25,499 nucleotides of DNA, from contig VHZZ01005881.1 of NCBI GenBank assembly GCA_009801015.1, forward strand, positions 53,342 to 78,840. Direction: 5' to 3'. This DNA is from Silene noctiflora (lineage: Eukaryota; Streptophyta; Magnoliopsida; Caryophyllales; Caryophyllaceae). The notes below the pieces were generated by a model. That model searched no databases. It was not told the origin of the DNA and was given only the letters and a program-made list of their open reading frames with translations. Both the position numbers and the translations under genes were made by a program. Of this stretch, positions 9,552 through 18,869 are shown piece after piece. Within the stretch, counting starts at the first letter, position 1; each line of letters begins with the position of its first letter.

Positions 9552-10098
9552 TTAGTGCAGATATGTAATAATTAGAGTATCTACATTGAACAAGATTAAA
9601 CATACTTTTAGATAAGAGAAGGTGCTAAGAGGCTAAGAGAATGTTCTCTTCAATATGGAATAAATATTGAACATCCTTTTTTAAAGAAAGAAGAGGAGGA
9701 AGACTTTCTCTACTTTTAAACGAAGTACAACCAAGACCCTTGTGCCCACTCTCTTATAAAAATATTGCATGTGGACATTATTTTATTTGGTTTTCAATAG
9801 GAAAAATAATTAAAATATGAAAAAAAGTAGAGAGGATCCTCATTGATGTGGAAAAAAAATAGAAGAGAAGGAGGATGCTGGAGATAGTGGAAAATAAGTT
9901 GGATGAAAAGGATGGTGATGTGTCAAAATGATAGAAGAAAAGAGAAGAAATAAGAGGATAGTAATTAACATAATCTTCAATGTACATGCTCTTAGACTTT
10001 ACTCAAACTTGAGATTTCAATCCATAGTCTCAAAGAGAAGAAACTTGAGATTTCAATCCACGGTCTCTTAAGATTACTACTCACATGAGTCTTAAGAC
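9552..10098. other. Gene-free stretch with a local tandem duplication
   Basis: AT-rich DNA without a credible gene. Near 10007-10068 the phrase ACTTGAGATTTCAATCCA occurs twice about 36 bp apart, followed by TAGTCTC or CGGTCTC, a small tandem duplication just upstream of the SINE. Confidence 0.45.
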
Positions 10099-10240
10099 CC
10101 AAAAGTTGGTTGGAAGGACTCTCATCTCTTAAATAAGTGTATGAGTTCGATTCCTAACTCTAACAAATAAAAAAAATCAAATTTGAAAGGGGTCTAGCTA
10201 TTAAGTTGTCTTAGGGATACTTTTGATAACAAAAAAAAAA
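10099..10240 (+). mobile_element. SINE with 12-bp target duplication
   Basis: A 142-bp unit with a tRNA-like head: an A-box-like AAAAGTTGGTTGG at 10101-10113 and a B box AGTTCGATTCC at about 10144-10154, then a non-tRNA body and a run of 10 A ending at 10240. It is flanked by GAGTCTTAAGAC (10087-10098) and GAATCTTAAGAC (10241-10252), a 12-bp target duplication with one mismatch. This is the hallmark of a short retroelement transcribed by pol III and copied by LINE enzymes. Confidence 0.6.
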
Positions 10241-10466
10241 GAATCTTAAGACAATCCCTTTGTAGGGATGGCCTCCACGTGTCAAACAATTATTTTTTTT
10301 CCTTTTATTAGTGTAGTGGATAATTAGTTTGAGGGATAATGTATAAAGTTTGGAGTAAATCTGAACAAATTATGAATAATAAAATAATAATAAAAGTTAG
10401 TGGAAAACTAATGTGTCAAAGTCTTAAAACTTTGGTAAGTCTGATCAATAATCATACCCTAAGAGC

Positions 10467-10619
10467 TAGAGGTGATCAAATGCCTCAAACCCATCGTCCC
10501 GACCTGCTTTTTTTTAAGGATTTGGGCCTTTTATTTTGGCCCAAAAAAGCCCATGGGCCGCCCAAAAAAACCCAAATTATATACGGGTCAGATTTGGCTA
10601 AAAGTTTGGCAACCCCATA
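10467..10619. mobile_element. Short hAT-like MITE
   Basis: The left edge TAGAGGTGATCAAATG and the right edge (minus strand TATGGGGTTGCCAAAC) match the TAG-GGTGGCAAA style of hAT termini. The interior has GGCCC/GGGCC-rich palindromic wording, including GCCCATGGGC. The right terminus has an extra base and no 8-bp duplication is visible, so the copy is old or its right end is altered. Confidence 0.4.
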
Positions 10620-10628
10620 ATAATTAAT

Positions 10629-10740
10629 AAGCACAAATTGTTATATAAGACGGTCTCATACAATGAGACCAACTCACTAACTAAAAGTTCAAAAAAATAA
10701 ATAATTAAAAAAAACACAAATTGTTGTATAAGACCATCCA
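10629..10740. repeat. Direct repeat of a MITE-terminus motif
   Basis: GCACAAATTGTTATATAAGAC near 10630 and ACACAAATTGTTGTATAAGA near 10715 are near-identical in the same orientation. The first continues into GGTCTCATACAATGAGACC, an imperfect palindrome. Probably fragments of one repeat family. Confidence 0.45.
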
Positions 10741-10819
10741 ACTCAAATCCTAATCCACATTTTTACGTCCAAAGCCTCTATGAAAATATAATTATATTGC
10801 TGTAGCCAAAACAATAAAC

Positions 10820-11009
10820 CTCCCAGTCTAACCAAATAAGTTGGTGTGGTGGTTGCTCACCCCATCCCTTAACCATGAGGACAGGGGTTTGATCCTTGCT
10901 TATGGGAATGGAGCAAGCTCTTTAACCAGTCGTTTACTTCTTCGTGAGAGCACCCGCGGCAAGGGGATTATACACTGTTGTCGCGGTGGACACCCCGGTT
11001 TACACCAAA
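10820..11009 (+). mobile_element. SINE with perfect 12-bp target duplication
   Basis: The body starts CTCCCAGTCTAACC and has an A-box-like TTGGTGTGGTGG (10841-10852) and a B box GGTTTGATCC (10886-10895), then a body ending CGGTTTACACC with a short A-rich tail. AAAACAATAAAC occurs exactly at 10808-10819 and again at 11010-11021, a clean 12-bp target duplication. The unit is about 190 bp and looks full length. The LTR of the next element begins 1 bp after the right-hand duplication. Confidence 0.75.
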
Positions 11010-11022
11010 AAAACAATAAACA

Positions 11023-12717
11023 TGTAACACCCCAATTATCCGGCCAAGACAATTGAAGGGGTTACCATCTCGGTTTCCCGAGGTAGTGATTCAGAGATAC
11101 AATCAAGAAGTATTTATTATAAATGATGGTTTAGTGAATTACATAAATGTAAACAAATGAATAAATGAATACAAGTCATACTATTACGACCCTCTAAAGA
11201 AGACTATGTCATGCCGACTCGACTCTAAGTCAAAAGCTCGTCTCGTCTCCCGCATGACACCAAATACAACATGTACATAATCTGCTCCCCATATGATCAG
11301 AAATATCATATGGATCAACACAGGCCACCCCGGAAATAGGTGACAATTTACACAAAGCCATAAACGGTCAGTTTCAATAATATAAACATATAAGATACGA
11401 CATATGAAATATGATTATGCAACACGACAAATATGTGAATGAGACTTAGTTCCATCAACACTACACCGGTACCGAGATACACCCAGACTTACCCGCAATC
11501 CAGTGACGGCACCGCAACACTTCCCACCAAAACAGCCGGACCGCAACCTGTAAAAAGGTAATCCGGACACACCGATGGTATCGGGACCGAGAGCGACTAG
11601 GATCTCCTGCCAGACGACGTGACTCAACCGCACGTGTCCCTACATAACTCAAACCATTAATGTGCACATCCCTCTTGGAGTGGGAAGCCCCAAGAGGCGA
11701 CCCGAGCGTGAGACGGTGTCCAACCGCCTCACGTCTCCATAAGAACGAGTAACACCACCGTAACACCGCCAACAACTTCCACAAACATGTATAACACAAT
11801 ATGCATGACCAACACAATAAATGCAAGATACCACACAATGCTAATTACCGACTTATCATGATACACGGTCCCAATTACGAAATGAATATCGATTCCTCAC
11901 TATCACCAACGACATGATATGATAATACATTTCTAATAACATATGAATTAACGACAAACATGTTATGATGTAAAGACACTCAATAACGATTCACATGACC
12001 ATCTAATTATATTAAAACTGAGTAGGATTAACCTATCTTTTAACAAATATTCAATAGCTACTCGAATCCTGCACAATCCCGTCTCATGAAACCGTCTCGT
12101 CCTATAAAAGTCACATAATACTATCACAATACATCCTACACTATTACACAATATGAAACCTCTTATTATTATCCATTAATTACCCATATTACACCTAATA
12201 GTACTAATTAATTACCCATAACAAAACCCCCAAAAGTAAGGGTTATAAAACACTAGAAAATGATAGATCTTACTTACTTAGGTGAAAGGAAGGAAGCTAA
12301 GGGTACGGTGAAAAATGCTCTAAAGTAAGCTTGAATCCTATAGAGAAGGCATTTGAGAGGTTTTAGAGAGAAGGGAGAGAGTTTAAAGAGATAGGGAAGA
12401 AGATAGAAATGAATTAGGTTTAGGCGTTGAAATTAGCATTTATCGAGTACTGCACAGGGTCACAAGGTCAAGTGACTGGATCCACTCGGCCGAGTGCCAC
12501 TCACTCGGTCGAGTACATACCTTAATCGACCGAGTGCAACTTACTCGATCCACTACAGGCTTCACTCGGTCCACTGCAACTCACTAGGTCTAGTCTAAGC
12601 TCTGCTTGGTCTAGTGTAAGGCTATGCTTAACGCACAGGTGATTCCTTATCAAGTCCGATGACCCTCTCACACATCCCAAGGTTCTCGTACGGATCCCAA
12701 AATATCCGGGTATTATA
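11023..12717 (-). mobile_element. LTR of a Ty3/gypsy-type element (3' LTR, element A)
   Basis: The block starts TGTAACACCCC and ends GGGTATTATA, a near-perfect inverted terminus (expected GTATTACA, one base changed). A pyrimidine tract follows directly, so the polypurine tract is on the minus strand and this is the 3' LTR of a minus-strand element. It shares landmarks with the LTRs at 16226 and 23576: the TGTAA start, a CTCGG-loop-CCGAG hairpin at 11069-11082, an AAGAGGCGA segment near 11692, and palindromes of the ACTCGGYCGAGT kind at 12484-12615. It is therefore a related but distinct family. About 1,695 bp. The open frames inside are spurious. Confidence 0.7.
12484..12615. repeat. Palindrome array in LTR A
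   Basis: Seven 12-bp units begin at 12484, 12503, 12524, 12543, 12564, 12583 and 12604, alternating 19 and 21 bp apart. The first two are ACTCGGCCGAGT and ACTCGGTCGAGT; later ones are decayed (for example ACTCGATCCACT and ACTAGGTCTAGT). On the element strand this is close to the beginning of the LTR, in U3. Confidence 0.75.
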
Positions 12718-12718
12718 A

Positions 12719-12737
12719 TCTCCCCTCCCTCCCCTCC
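12719..12737 (-). promoter_or_regulatory. Polypurine tract of element A
   Basis: TCTCCCCTCCCTCCCCTCC on the plus strand is a 19-nt purine run on the element strand, directly next to the LTR. It would prime plus-strand DNA synthesis during reverse transcription. Confidence 0.65.
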
Positions 12738-13693
12738 TTAAAATGAATTTCGTCCTCGAAGTTCGCCTCAAATTCTCCTCTCAACATTCTCACGGTTCTC
12801 AATACCCGCTCTTGCAATCTCTCTCTTGGATCGGTTTTGCAATCTTTAATTAGTACACTCCCTTACACTCGTACACTTATCATGCATATTCTTCCTTTAA
12901 ATCTCAATTGTTACATTCACTTCCCCTAAAGAGAACTTCGCCCCGAAGTTCATCACTCAACATCACTAATGTTCTCATAAGTCTCTTAATAGGGTCCATA
13001 ATGGTAGGTTTCCGACCTAACCACACTGCCTTGATTATTACGGATGTCTCCCCATATGACGATTCTACTACTTATACATTCTCCCATTATGGTTTCTCGT
13101 AAGGTCAACATATAAGGTTAAACGTAACATTAGTGTTCTAATCCCGTAAGTAAATCTCGACTCATGTCACTGTATTCGCACGTCATACATGAATAACTAT
13201 GTCTATATCTATACAATGGGATTATACGTGAATACAATTAACATACAACCCTACGACATAGTAAACATTACATGACTTGACCCAAATACTCTTTATATTT
13301 ATTATATCGTGCATATACCGTATAAAATCCGCCACATGATCCCACATGTGTTCATGGTCGCCGTCATTTCGTAGCAACATCTCCGTTTACCATCGTCACT
13401 ATCCTTGTTCATGCATTCAATACTTAGTATGTAACATATAATTGACACTTATCAAACACCCAATTGTTATCATCGTTTAACTTTTCCAACTAATATAAGG
13501 GAAGACATACCTGTTGTATATTGTTGTCATATTATCTATGTTATCACGCAAGCACTTGTAAATTTTAACCACACTTGCACATTAAACACATCAAGCAATA
13601 TAATAACAATCCATGAAAACCTACCATATAAGGTTTTTGTGGTCAAGCTATTAGGAAGTTGGTATAATCACAAATCAAGGTGACATACTCCGT
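12738..13693 (-). other. Internal region of element A, non-coding or decayed
   Basis: Next to the polypurine tract the wording CGTCCTCGAAGTTCG (and again CGCCCCGAAGTTCATC at 12941) resembles the 3' end of chromovirus pol, where a FEDE-type codon run precedes the tract, but no readable frame remains. The rest, up to the palindrome array, shows no recognisable domain. Confidence 0.4.
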
Positions 13694-13905
13694 ACTCGGT
13701 CGAAAATTTATGAAAAATAGGTTAAACTTATGTTCCGCGGTCGAATATGGGTGCCACTCGGCCGAGTAAAATTCACTCGGTCAAGTGTATGTACTTACTT
13801 GGTCGAGTAGAAGATTTTAACAATTTCCTGATTCTGTCGATAGCCCACTCGGTCGAATAGACATTCACTCAGTCGAGTGGATGAGGTACTCGACCAAGTG
13901 CCGCT
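13694..13905. repeat. Palindrome array in the internal region of element A
   Basis: ACTCGGTCGA at 13694, ACTCGGCCGAGT at 13756, ACTCGGTCAAGT at 13775 (19 bp later), ACTTGGTCGAGT at 13797 and three more variants up to 13905 form a second array outside the LTR. The chromovirus at 16226-24943 likewise has one array in its LTR and one in an untranslated region. Confidence 0.7.
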
Positions 13906-14120
13906 GGGCAGTAAAGATTTCGGCCAATAATGGCCTCTACGCTTACCTATTGCTACACACACATGCAAATGAGTCCCAATGGTGATCACCACACCATCCT
14001 ACCATAAAATGTCTACTAGTTTTGGCTTTATGGCCGAGTTTACAATATAAGGAAATAAATTGTTCAAACAACCAATCCGACACAACTACTACATGGTCCG
14101 ACTCATAAGAAACAACCGAG

Positions 14121-15893
14121 TTAATGGGACGACTTTCTTCTCTTTCCGAGCTTCTTCACCCACTTTACTAGAGCCCCTGAATTGTTGACCGGTTCCTCCT
14201 CCCCAGCGGTGTTATGCTCTTCAAGCCCTTCATCCTCTAATCCTTCCTCGTACGTCTCCGCACTCTCCACCATCACATGATCATAACCACCCTCATTATA
14301 ACTACCATCACCCCGATCATAACCACCCTAGTTATAACCACCATTACCTTTTTCATAACCACCCTCGTTATAACCACCATCACTATGGCCTCCATCCCCT
14401 TGTCCCGCGGTCTCCGTGGCCGCCCCGGATGTACCTTCTATGCTTCCGCCTCCCTGGAAGGCGTTGTCAAAGTGGGTTCCGGCGGCACCCATCCATGGGT
14501 CGCGCAAGTGCCCTACACCAAAAGGGATATTGATACACCAATTCGTTGGTTGGATACCATAAGATTTAAAGACTCCGGTGGTGTTCCCACTCCCGAACCA
14601 AAAACTAGGACGGTGGACAAGTCGTACTCCTTGGTTATAAGCCGCTTCATGCATGTCCCTTAACACTAAGTCGGTGTTCATCCGATGGATGAGGTACGAC
14701 ATGGGGTAGTTGGAATCGTAGTTTGGTTGGGGTTGGGCGTAATCCCCGACATAAGGTGGAGGTATCACCATTGTAGGCATAGGTCTGGGGAATGATGTAG
14801 AAGCTTGGCCAACGGAAGCACGAGGCGGATAAGGTGGTGGCAGTCCTTTCCATGGTCTCATCATCAATGTCAAAGGTGAGGCTACTAAGGATGGTGTAGC
14901 GTCGGGCACGAGGGCGAGGTGGTTCTACTATCTCTAAATGTGAGGCCAGGGGTAGTCCTCCATCGGCGGGAAGCCTCATATGCCAAGGTCCGTCCACTTT
15001 TCAAGAGTAAGTGCCCGCGTCTTTCCCATCCACAATCCAAGAATTATTTTTCATTCACGTAAGATCGAAGTATACAACCCCCGTAGACATGAGCACGTCC
15101 ACCGCCCTCGGCTCATAACTTAGCATGTTCTTAGCTAAACGAGTCACCAAGTCCCCACAATCTAAGGAGCACTTGTCCAATTCAGTCATCCTCTTTAAAG
15201 CAACACACACCAAGGAAACGACGTTAAAGTAGAAACGCCCTTCAAAGCGAGGGCTAAGATAAGAACTCAAGATTAGCACTTCCGTGGAGTTGAGTTTAAT
15301 CGGGTCTTTCCTCCCATATAGGAGGTTGGTCAAGGAGCGCAAGAAGAGTTTTAGGACGGGGTGCTCGACATCGCTCACCTTCATGTTACTCACCTCGGTC
15401 TTCCCTTTATTTGTGTAGAGGTAAAAATACTTTGCGGCTTTCATGTCCTTCTCGACTTTGTCATGCTTACCCGCGACTCGCCTACCGACCCCCAATTGGT
15501 CGGCAAAATCATTACTAGATAGGTTAAAGGTGGTGTTTTGGATCCTAAAGCTCACGACATGGGTGCTCTCGTCATAGGTGAATGAGCTCAAGAACTCAAG
15601 GGTGAGGTTATGGTAGCTTACCTCCTCTAAATTTTACAATAATCCCTCCAACCCAAGAAACATAAATATGTCACGTACCTCCTTCTCAATTCCCAAAGCC
15701 TCCAACGTGCCCACCGACAGACACTTGTCGCGGCCATTCGCCTAGTGGCTAGGATAAGGAAGTTATCCCGGTGATACTCACTCCCAAATGCTATTTCCGG
15801 GTACTCTGGAATAGTAATGGCGGGTAGAGCCTCTTGTTGTTGTTGTTGTTGACGGGCATTCCTTCCACGGCCGGTTCTGGCGTTCCTCGACAT
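14121..15893 (-). pseudogene. Broken retrotransposon ORF, Athila-ORF1-like
   Basis: A minus-strand frame starts at an ATG at 15893 (MSRNARTGRGRNARQ, then six or more Gln) and can be followed in segments to a TAA at 14121. Segments visible: a basic, Gln-rich N-terminus; an alpha-helical domain with LTLEFLSSFTYDES and FNLSSNDFADQLGV; a segment with PWHMRLPADGGLPL and EIVEPPRPRARR; and a Gly/Tyr-rich tail followed by ALVKWVKKLGKRRKSSH. The wording resembles the plant Athila ORF-1 / putative plant transposon protein family; that assignment is from memory. Breaks include a frameshift near 15730, a TAA at about 15636, a stop at 15055, further frame changes near 15000-14650, and a TAG in the tail. 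There are no catalytic motifs. The frame also stays open upstream to 16025, but the ATG at 15893 fits the basic N-terminus best. Confidence 0.5.
14275..14382 (-). repeat. 36-bp coding tandem repeat (12 residues, three copies)
   Basis: Three consecutive 36-bp units (14347-14382, 14311-14346, 14275-14310 in coding order) encode DGGYNEGGYEKG-type 12-mers rich in Gly and Tyr. The middle unit carries an in-frame TAG in place of the Glu codon. They form the low-complexity tail of the Athila-like frame. Confidence 0.75.
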
Positions 15894-16220
15894 GCTACAA
15901 GATGGATTCACACAACAATATTCAGAATGGAAGTTGTAAGAATCAAATGACTCGGAAATGGATAGAAGTTTTTCCCCATGCTTTAAATTAATAACCATCA
16001 TAAAAAAAATGACACGGGCTTTCATTTAAAGAAACTTTACTTACTCGGAAATGAGAATAAATTCTTGATTAACTAATATTTGCAGTTTAATTCTAATTAA
16101 AATAATGGGAAGTATTTAAAACATTGACATCAATTTTCCAAAAGGACGAACACAAAACTAATATTGTTTGGCATGCTTCCACAGTTCACAAAATTGAGAA
16201 ATTTTAGGACACACATCATA
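15894..16220. other. Upstream region of the Athila-like frame
   Basis: AT-rich DNA that continues, in the pre-insertion state, with 24949 onward. The frame is open up to 16025 but the residues look like leader sequence. No primer-binding site or LTR edge is seen. Confidence 0.4.
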
Positions 16221-16225
16221 GTAAA
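16221..16225. repeat. Target-site duplication of the chromovirus, left copy
   Basis: GTAAA before the left LTR pairs with GCAAA (24944-24948) after the right LTR: a 5-bp target duplication with one change, the size expected for Ty3/gypsy integrases. Confidence 0.65.
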
Positions 16226-16659
16226 TGTAACACCCATATACCCTAAGGCACCTTATCAAGGACTACCTCAAGATATGGAAGTGCTACCATCTCGGTTACC
16301 CGAGGCAGTGTACATCACAGAAACCATAATGAAACATACTTCAAGTTTAACTTTATTAAAAAGGTTACAAACTCCCAAAAATACAAATACAAATCCAAAT
16401 CCCAAAACTGTGATAACAAAATAAGACAAAGTTATGCGGAAGCTAGACTACTAAAAACTGGTGATGACTCTGCCCTGCCAATCCCGGCAGCAACATCAAC
16501 AATAATAATCATCATCACTTGCTAAACCAACTGCTCACCATCCCCAAATGGATCACCACAGTTTTAAAAACAGAAACGGGACCAGTCAACTATACAATAA
16601 TATGACATAACAAAGCATAAACATAATTATCCATTGTAATCGTAACCAACACCCCCAAA

Positions 16660-17065
16660 CAGACCTGGCAAAAGTAACCCGGCCCGAAAAGTCTGACCCG
16701 AGACCCTAAAACCCAAATAGACCCGAAAATGACCCGGGCTCTAGACCCGTAACTGACCCGACCCGAAAATGATCCTTTCTGAAACCACCCAACCCGAAAA
16801 TGACCCGACAAAACATAACTCTAATTGAACCGAAAGACTTGAAATGGTTATTTCTCTCTTATTCATTGACCCGAAAATGAGCCAACCAAAAATAACCCGA
16901 CCCGGTTACCCGAAACTGACCCGACGAACAAACCCGAAATAGACCCGAAACCCGAAATGACCCGCAGTGACCCGAATTAACCCGAAATCAATTAAAGACC
17001 CGAACTGATCCGACCTAAATTGGCCCAACCCGAACCCGACCCGTTGACCCGATTTTCCAGGTCTA
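16660..17065. mobile_element. Non-autonomous hAT element inside the 3' LTR
   Basis: The borders read CAGACCTGGCAAAAG on the left and, on the minus strand, TAGACCTGGAAAATC on the right. They are flanked by CCCCCAAA (16652-16659) and CCTCCAAA (17066-17073), an 8-bp target duplication with one mismatch. The partner LTR carries the empty site, with a single CCTCCAAA at the matching place, so the borders are firm. The interior is almost entirely degenerate GACCCGAAA units. It has no transposase and inserted after the chromovirus did. Confidence 0.8.
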
Positions 17066-17393
17066 CCTCCAAACTCCATAGTAACCAGTAACCGACTACA
17101 TACCAAGGTGTGTAGTACTGCTAGATTACCCATCGCAACTGGTAATCCACACCGCCAGTAGGGACCGCAGCCGTGCCACCAAAATCCCCGCCCACGCATG
17201 AGTGAACCGAAGTCCATTAATGTGAACATTCCCCCTTCGTCGAGAAACACAAGAGGCGAACAATGGGGGTGAGACCATCAATCGCAATCGCTCACAGTAC
17301 CAACACCGACCCCATGCAGCAATATCCATATTTTAAACATAACTCAATCATAAAGCAGTAACAAAGATCGTCACATTGTAATACATATCTACA

Positions 17394-17926
17394 GTCAACT
17401 GAGTAGGGAGACTCTACTCGATAGACAATTCCAATTAATCGCAGCACGGATCTAGAAGGCCTCTTCTACAAAATCTCCACCTAGATCATAATTAAGTAAT
17501 CAAAACAACGAACGAAGCAATTTATTCCCAAAACCCCCCAAATACTCAAATTAGGGTTCACTAATCTACAACAATACCATAAAGGACTAGATCAAAGACT
17601 TACCCAAATGATTAGAGAAGTAAAGGTGTGAAAATCCCCAAAAATGATGAACTCCGCGCNGTCAACTGAGTAGGGAGACTCTACTCGATAGACAATTCCA
17701 ATTAATCGCAGCACGGATCTAGAAGGCCTCTTCTACAAAATCTCCACCTAGATCATAATTAAGTAATCAAAACAACGAACGAAGCAATTTATTCCCAAAA
17801 CCCCCCAAATACTCAAATTAGGGTTCACTAATCTACAACAATACCATAAAGGACTAGATCAAAGACTTACCCAAATGATTAGAGAAGTAAAGGTGTGAAA
17901 ATCCCCAAAAATGATGAACTCCGCGC
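17394..17926. repeat. Exact 266-bp duplication around a single N (probable assembly artefact)
   Basis: Bases 17394-17659 are repeated without a visible difference at 17661-17926, with one N at 17660 between them. The partner LTR has this segment once (from about 24334). An exact copy next to an ambiguous base, in an LTR whose two copies differ by about 8%, is best explained by two contig ends joined without merging their overlap. Confidence 0.85.
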
Positions 17927-18085
17927 CTCGGGTCGATATGAATAGAAGGGAAGCAGTTTACATTGTTGAGTTCTTGAAAAAGGTGATTAAGCAGCATAAT
18001 GAAAAGTTTAGTGTGCAAAATATAATTATGACATGCTTCCGTTCTATTTATATCAAACCGCGGAAAAACCCGTAACGAACCGGAC

Positions 18086-18264
18086 ACTCGGTCGAGTACG
18101 AGTCACTCGACCGAGTAAGACACACTTGACCGAGTTCAGGACACTCGATTGAGTATGCCTTACTCGACCGAGAGCTAACACACTCGCCCGAGTTCACAAC
18201 AAACAGAACACTGACAGACCACCCAAACCAGCTACTCGGTCGAGTAGCTCCCACTCGGCCGAGT
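18086..18264. repeat. Phased palindrome array, 3' LTR copy
   Basis: Eight 12-bp units of the ACTCGGYCGAGT kind start at 18086, 18105, 18124, 18143, 18162, 18182, 18234 and 18253: intervals 19, 19, 19, 19, 20, 52, 19. The same intervals occur in the other LTR. On the element strand this is the start of U3. Confidence 0.9.
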
Positions 18265-18295
18265 AGCCTAAGGTCACAAATCTGATGTATTACAG

Positions 18296-18315
18296 TCTTT
18301 CCTTCTCCTACCCCC
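18296..18315 (-). promoter_or_regulatory. Polypurine tract of the chromovirus
   Basis: The plus strand is pyrimidine-rich (TCTTTCCTTCTCCTACCCCC), so the element strand is a purine tract just before the 3' LTR, as needed to prime plus-strand DNA synthesis. TCTCCTACCCCCTAAAAAGA occurs twice, at 18304-18323 and 18334-18353, a 30-bp-spaced duplication of the tract region. Confidence 0.75.
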
Positions 18316-18359
18316 TAAAAAGACATGCGATAATCTCCTACCCCCTAAAAAGAACAAGG

Positions 18360-18869
18360 TTACGTCCTCATAACCAACCATACCTGATCAAAAGGATGTG
18401 AATATCGCTCCTTCATTGCCTCTTCCGCTTCCCAAGTTGCTTCCTCGACATTATGATTGGTCCATAAAACTTTCAACAACACTGTCTCACCATTCCTGGT
18501 CTTGCGCACCTTACGGTCCAAGAGTTCCTTTGGTACTTCCATGTAAGTCAATGACTCATCCAACTCGATGTTCTCAACCTCTAGCACATGAGAAGGGTCA
18601 CTCACGTACTTTTGTAGTTGAGACACATGAAATACATTATGCACACGGTCCAAAGCTGGTGGCAACGCCAATTGATAAGATACCTCACCAATCCGATCCA
18701 AGATCTCATACGGACCTATAAAATTTTGGCTCAACTTACCTCTCTTGCCAAAATGCATAACACCCCGCATAGGTGACACTTTCAAAAGGACCTTGTCACC
18801 CACCTGAAACTCGATGTCCCTGCGATGCAAGTCGGCGTAGCTCTTTTGCCGATCTTGAGCTGCTTTCAT
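18360..18869 (-). pseudogene. Integrase C-terminus and chromodomain
   Basis: The last part of the polyprotein, ending at a TAA at 18360. The first ~100 residues are the integrase C-terminal region: MKAAQDRQKSYADLHRRD, then FQVGDKVLLKVSPMRGV (the GPY/F-module approach) and FIGPYEILDRIGEVSYQL. The final ~60 residues form a chromodomain-like segment: ELLDRKVRKTRNGETVLLK, then VLWTNHNVEEATWEAEEAM. In chromoviruses this domain is thought to tether integration to marked chromatin. The segment is intact, but a TAG at 18870-18872 separates it from the preceding integrase. In the family the two form one protein. Confidence 0.85.

Larger units (their letters stand above)
16226..18294 (-). repeat. 3' LTR of the chromovirus (with insertion and duplication)
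   Basis: Starts TGTAACACCC and ends GTATTACA. It aligns along its length with 23576-24943, except for a 406-bp hAT insertion (16660-17065) and an exact 266-bp duplication around N (17394-17926). Without these it would be close to 1.39 kb, matching the 1,368 bp of its partner. The palindrome array lies at 18086-18264. Confidence 0.88.

Noticed and set aside
11415..12151. Several minus-strand frames of 60-125 codons
   Set aside because: They overlap one another within LTR A and show no domain; they are shadows in non-coding LTR sequence.
12480..13905. CRISPR-like array, because of regularly spaced repeats
   Set aside because: Plant nuclear context, repeats of only 12 bp, spacers of about 7 bp, and positions inside LTR elements; CRISPR is excluded.
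14277..14663. 128-codon plus-strand frame with repeated ITTLVITTI
   Set aside because: It is the antisense reading of the 36-bp Gly-Tyr coding repeat of the Athila-like frame.
16590..17329. Minus-strand frames of 67-114 codons in the 3' LTR
   Set aside because: They read through the hAT insertion and LTR sequence; no family resemblance.
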